Source: Galaxea fascicularis (taxonomy: Eukaryota > Cnidaria > Anthozoa > Scleractinia > Euphylliidae). From it: a DNA stretch of 64,000 bases. This document shows positions 61,601 through 64,000 of this stretch, in pieces (positions within the stretch are counted from its first letter, which is position 1; every line of letters begins with the position of its first letter). The DNA lies in contig OX419341.1 in assembly GCA_948470475.1 (NCBI GenBank), positions 21,740,635 to 21,804,634 on the forward strand, in the 5' to 3' direction. The notes below the pieces were generated by a model. The model was not told where the DNA came from. It did not search any database and was given only the letters and a program-made list of their open reading frames with translations. The translations under genes and the position numbers were made by a program.

Positions 61601-62119
61601 TGGCAGATCGTAGCACACGACAATGAAATGAAAGCCGCTCGATACTAGTTATATATGCAGTGCTTCGGAGTGGTATATCACCAGAATTCTTTTCATATCT
61701 ATATTATACCATGTCACAATCAATGCGGTGTGCGACTGGAAGGGTCGGTGGAGCTACCGACGAATATACAACGGCTTTCTTATCATGACATTCTGATAGG
61801 CTGTATTAAATTTTCTATCACGGCATGGTACTACATGGTATCAAAGCCAGCATACTTGGTTTTCTAGGTACACGATAAAGTAAAAAGTTTCTTCTGTTCT
61901 TTCTGACTTGTCAGCTACTCCGTCATGATGAGCTGCTGGAAAGAAAGCCCGAAGGAACGGCCAAGTTTCCAAGAACTATTTGAGAGACTGGAACAGCTGA
62001 TGCTTCATGAAGTGGAATACTTTGATTTTAACAAAGTGGATGAAACGAAAGACTGCTATCATGTACCAGCAGAGTCTGCAACAGGAGAAATCAATGGTGA
62101 AGACAAAGTCGAACAGTAA
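49603..62119 (+). CDS. Receptor tyrosine kinase with D8C and four FN3 domains
   Basis: Predicted single-pass receptor kinase; ligand unknown. Exons: 49603-50062, 50774-51067, 51476-51781, 53196-53501, 53659-53988, 54681-54807, 55645-55844, 56983-57167, 57670-57762, 57939-58187, 58388-58599, 59634-59674, 60713-60809, 61915-62119. All are GT-AG with agreeing phases; 1034 residues. Signal peptide about 1-23. D8C (uromodulin-type) domain about 27-153: GWYRF at 66-70, C-G-T then [13 protein letters not shown], final YC. FN3 domains about 155-251, 252-353, 354-455 and 456-560. Membrane helix about 575-597, then a basic stop ([10 protein letters not shown]). Kinase: GQGAFG 633-638, VAVK Lys671, helix-C Glu688, HRDLAARN with Asp862, DFG 880-882, [26 protein letters not shown]...ERPSF. 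The hinge [13 protein letters not shown] and [11 protein letters not shown] are FGFR-like. An insert of about 110 residues (730-842) is acidic. All catalytic residues are present. Confidence 0.9.
50656..50706. repeat. Perfect 25-bp palindrome with one-base centre
   Basis: atatattctcaaaatctcaa... is followed at once by its exact reverse complement, with a single g between (50681). It lies beside an (AT)n run at about 50637-50652 in intron 1 of the receptor gene, about 70 bp before exon 2. Confidence 0.9.
52062..52315 (+). mobile_element. tRNA-derived SINE
   Basis: The head contains an A box (tggccgagtgg, 52068-52078) and a B box (ggtttaaatcc, 52111-52121), as in RNA polymerase III tRNA promoters, followed by an unrelated body and an AT-rich tail (aaatatttattttattta). 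It lacks a proper folded acceptor stem, so it is a SINE rather than a tRNA gene. Intron 3 of the receptor gene. Confidence 0.75.
52363..53116. mobile_element. Inverted-repeat element carrying a 47-bp minisatellite
   Basis: The left end taaggctggttttcattacc and the right end ctagtgaaaacaaggcctta are imperfect inverted repeats. The left side is expanded into the tandem array listed separately; the right side keeps the phrase gcttgcgcttgcgtttgcga. It lies between exons 3 and 4 of the receptor gene. Confidence 0.7.
52378..52955. repeat. 47-bp tandem repeat, about 12 units
   Basis: Unit: gtaagtgaaaacagcaacgg followed by cataagcataagcatatatgcacaacc (47 bp, checked from the spacing of acaacc at 52411 and 52458). 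Units differ at one or two sites (cgg/cga, ccg/ccc). Because 47 is not a multiple of three, all minus-strand frames read through in phase-shifted copies, giving long meaningless ORFs. Confidence 0.93.
54040..54635. repeat. About 600-bp (GACAGT)n-type hexanucleotide array
   Basis: Runs of gacagt with gatagt, gaaagt and ggcagt variants, starting as gcgaga repeats. It opens long frames on both strands: Asp-Ser, Thr-Val, His-Cys and Leu-Ser dipeptide repeats. It lies in intron 5 of the receptor gene, from about 50 bp after exon 5 to about 45 bp before the membrane-helix exon. Confidence 0.93.
55015..55569. mobile_element. Long inverted-repeat element in receptor intron 6
   Basis: The left part gtaagttacggaccgaattttttcccg, then gcttacagtacggaccgag-type text, is mirrored on the right (ctcggtccgtactgcaagttacgg and cgggaaaaaactcggcccgcaacttac). 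Inner arms also match (gtaagatatttattat / ataataaatatcttac). It ends about 75 bp before exon 7. Confidence 0.8.
56004..56298. repeat. Perfect 101-nt inverted repeat enclosing a tRNA-like sequence
   Basis: The left arm 56004-56104 and right arm 56198-56298 are exact reverse complements over all 101 bases as read. The 93-nt middle, on the minus strand, contains gtagcttagtcggcagagc (A-box type) and gggttcgattctc (B-box type), like a tRNA head. Similarity continues a little beyond the arms (acaagtgg) with a 7-base difference. It lies in intron 7 of the receptor gene. Confidence 0.92.
58619..58850. mobile_element. MITE family A, copy 2
   Basis: Same family as 9238-9480: tacagtgcgacttcttcaac at the left, gtcggagtagttgcactgta at the right, shared interior (gccaatgagaatctcacatc). 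It begins 19 bp after the exon 11 donor site of the receptor gene. Confidence 0.92.
58940..59275 (-). mobile_element. tRNA-derived SINE fragment
   Basis: On the minus strand, gggttcaatccc (59232-59243) is a good B box, preceded by cgggaggtcgtg as in many tRNA-headed SINEs. The A box is missing, so the copy is 5'-truncated or diverged. Intron 11 of the receptor gene. Confidence 0.55.
60283..60545. repeat. Tandem hairpin repeats in receptor intron 12
   Basis: Three or four units contain caactcggatttttgcgtta followed by gaaatccgagttgt, each a hairpin with an 11-12 bp stem (aactcggattt / aaatccgagtt) and a short loop, separated by gtattttggagattaaa-type spacers. The outer copies are decayed. Confidence 0.8.
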
Positions 62120-62339
62120 ACTTGTAGTTTACGATAAGTCCCACATTCATTTGTTCTTGGGACAATAATGCGAGCGAAACACGCGAGCAAGCAAAAACTG
62201 CATTCCTTCCTCGAGCTCGAGGAAAAACAAAATGGTAATGGCAATTGTAATGGTTACCTTAGTTATACACGGTAAATCCTGCAGCAAAAACTGTAAAACG
62301 ATAAAATATTAACTAATTATTCCTAACACAACTAACTAA

Positions 62340-62880
62340 CCTAAAATACTATAACTACATACTAAAAGCTGCTTTATAAGGATGCCATGTTCAAACTCAT
62401 TCAAAACTGTGGCGATATATGTTAGGTTTAAATTCATGTAAAGATGTTGCTGCACGAAGGTCACTGGATACTCTGTTCTACAAATCTTCTTCAAATAATT
62501 GGTTCGGGGCTGCAGAAAAGCCAATTTATTTTCAGTAATCGATGATGTTATGTTGTTTCGAAACACAATACAAATCTAGAACTCAGATACTCAAGGGTCA
62601 TCCCAGGTAAAGATTTGTACATTATAACAGCAGGTGATTCCAATCTTTGATATTTGAGTTTACGCCAACCCAGTATCCGGAACAGTTCATTGATATTAGA
62701 GTCATAATTGGCACACGTTAATTAAAATACGGGCTGCACGATTTTGGAGCTTCTAAAGCTGATCAGATTGCGCCCAATGCAGAAGCAATATTTTTGCAAA
62801 TGTTCCCGGTATATGACATTCCCAGTTTATGTTTTGATCGATGTGCACACCAAGAGATTTCGTACATGACACCTGCTTCA
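62340..62880 (-). pseudogene. Decayed LINE ORF2 fragment
   Basis: On the minus strand, broken frames read VKSLGVHIDQNINWECHI (about 62870), then KLQNRAARILINVC, then FRNNITSSITENKLAFLQPRT and NYLKK (about 62560-62480). This is the order in CR1/L2-type reverse-transcriptase C-termini. Many stops. It lies just downstream of the receptor gene. Confidence 0.7.
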
Positions 62881-63083
62881 CTGGATGGTTATTTAAACCG
62901 AAAGAAGGAATTTCAGGCAATCTTGATAACTTCTTTTCCTTCTCTGAGGGGTGGCCTCTATCTCGTTGGGGGAAAGAATAGGGAACGTTAGCATTAAGGA
63001 CGATAATGGTAAAAAGTAGGCTTTAAACAATCACCTTGCGCGTTCGTTTTTCATTTCGGTACATTTCTTTGCCGTTCTCTGCA

Positions 63084-63560
63084 CCCGAGGGGGGGGGGGG
63101 CACTCCCTTACATAGGTTGTATAGGTGTGTACGGCGCCAAACTGGGTACGGTTTTTTAGCCATTTTGGTCTGAAATAGGGTATCAATTTTGACCATTTTG
63201 GTCTGAATTGAAATAGGGTATCGTTTGTGCACTCTAGTCTTGATTTGGTGGCGCATTGTGCAACCTGCTTTATAGTGTGGAATTTTAAGCTCTACTGACT
63301 TTGTTCCGTTTTGTATTCTACTTAATAGAAGCGTGTAAACATTACCTTTAACATTGGTCTGACCTAGGGAACTGATTATAAGGCAGGTCTGAAATAGGGC
63401 AACAAATCTTTGACCAGGTCTGAAATAGGGTAGGAAAAGTCACAGATTTGGGTCTGAAATAGGGAAGGGAAAATCACAGATTTGGGTCTGAAATAGGGTA
63501 AGGGTTTCTGACGCACGCCCCCACTCAATTTATCTGGAAGTACCCCCCCCCGGGGAAACA
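63084..63560. repeat. Repeat built of ggtctgaaatagggt units between G-rich ends
   Basis: ggtctgaaatagggta-like units occur at about 63167-63180, 63387-63400, 63417-63431, 63451-63464 and 63485-63499, the later ones spaced 34 bp with a shared aaatcacagattt spacer. The ends are g-rich (about 63090) and c-rich (about 63544), suggesting terminal inverted repeats of an element. Confidence 0.7.
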
Positions 63561-63927
63561 TTCTTCGTATTTTAGAAGTTTAGAAGCATACTGTTACAAT
63601 GAAGACATGAGTGAGTGTACCGGCATACAATTGGTTATGAACTCCATGGACACCAAAAAGCTTTTGACAATAACAGTGCCCTCTTTTAAGAAGAATTGGG
63701 GTCCTTTGAAATACTGCCCGTAAGAGGTCTCAGAGAACATGCAAACGAAAGCTGGCTTTCGTGTTGATCAGGTGGCAGGGAGACCCCCTGGAACGTACTT
63801 TTAGTAATATACGCTGTATAGTTAGTAATTTATGTATTCTTGTAGACGGTACTTCTTAATTGTAGCGCTGTAGAGTGGTAGCGGTGTCGCACATACCCAT
63901 ATTTAGATCGGTCTTAAATGAAGAAAG

Positions 63928-63993
63928 TAATAATAATAATAATAATAATAGTAATAATAATAATAATAATAATGATAATAATAATAATTGACA
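63928..63993. repeat. (AAT)n microsatellite at the window end
   Basis: aataat units with occasional g substitutions (agtaat, atgata). Confidence 0.9.
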
Positions 63994-64000
63994 GTAAAAA

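Overview
The window is animal nuclear DNA: spliced genes with GT-AG introns, small exons and long repeat-filled introns. It most resembles an anthozoan cnidarian, probably a stony coral. The basis is the mix of gene families, the very dense miniature inverted-repeat elements, a Penelope-like element fragment and several LINE families. The species is inferred, not proven.

Region 1 (about 3.6-20.5 kb) holds three conserved RNA-biogenesis genes. A TFIIIA-like C2H2 zinc-finger gene (minus strand, six exons recognised) lies head to head with a GEMIN8 homologue (plus strand, three exons); their start codons are about 160 bp apart. TSR2 (plus strand, five exons) follows. TFIIIA drives 5S rRNA transcription, Gemin8 belongs to the SMN complex that assembles snRNPs, and TSR2 chaperones ribosomal protein eS26. 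The TFIIIA reading frame runs into a TGA where the second cysteine of finger 7 is expected.

Region 2 (20.5-40 kb) has a LINE relic, then two intronless BTB-BACK-Kelch (KLHL-type) genes in tandem, separated by a minisatellite broken by a large palindrome. After a second LINE relic with a nested inverted-repeat element comes a single-exon rhodopsin-class GPCR on the minus strand.

Region 3 (40-62 kb) contains a receptor tyrosine kinase gene of 14 recognised exons, 1034 residues: signal peptide, D8C (uromodulin-type) domain, four fibronectin-III domains, one membrane helix, and an FGFR-like kinase domain with a long acidic insert. A decayed copy of its last coding exon lies about 9 kb upstream of its start. 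Its introns carry unusual structures: a 25-bp perfect palindrome, a tRNA-derived SINE, a 47-bp minisatellite inside an inverted-repeat element, a 600-bp hexanucleotide repeat, a tRNA-like sequence between perfect 101-nt inverted arms, and a run of tandem hairpins.

The remainder (1-3.6 kb, 40.7-49.6 kb, 62.1-64 kb) shows no gene I can support and is mostly repeats. All exon boundaries come from reading splice sites and frames by eye; no alignment or transcript was available.
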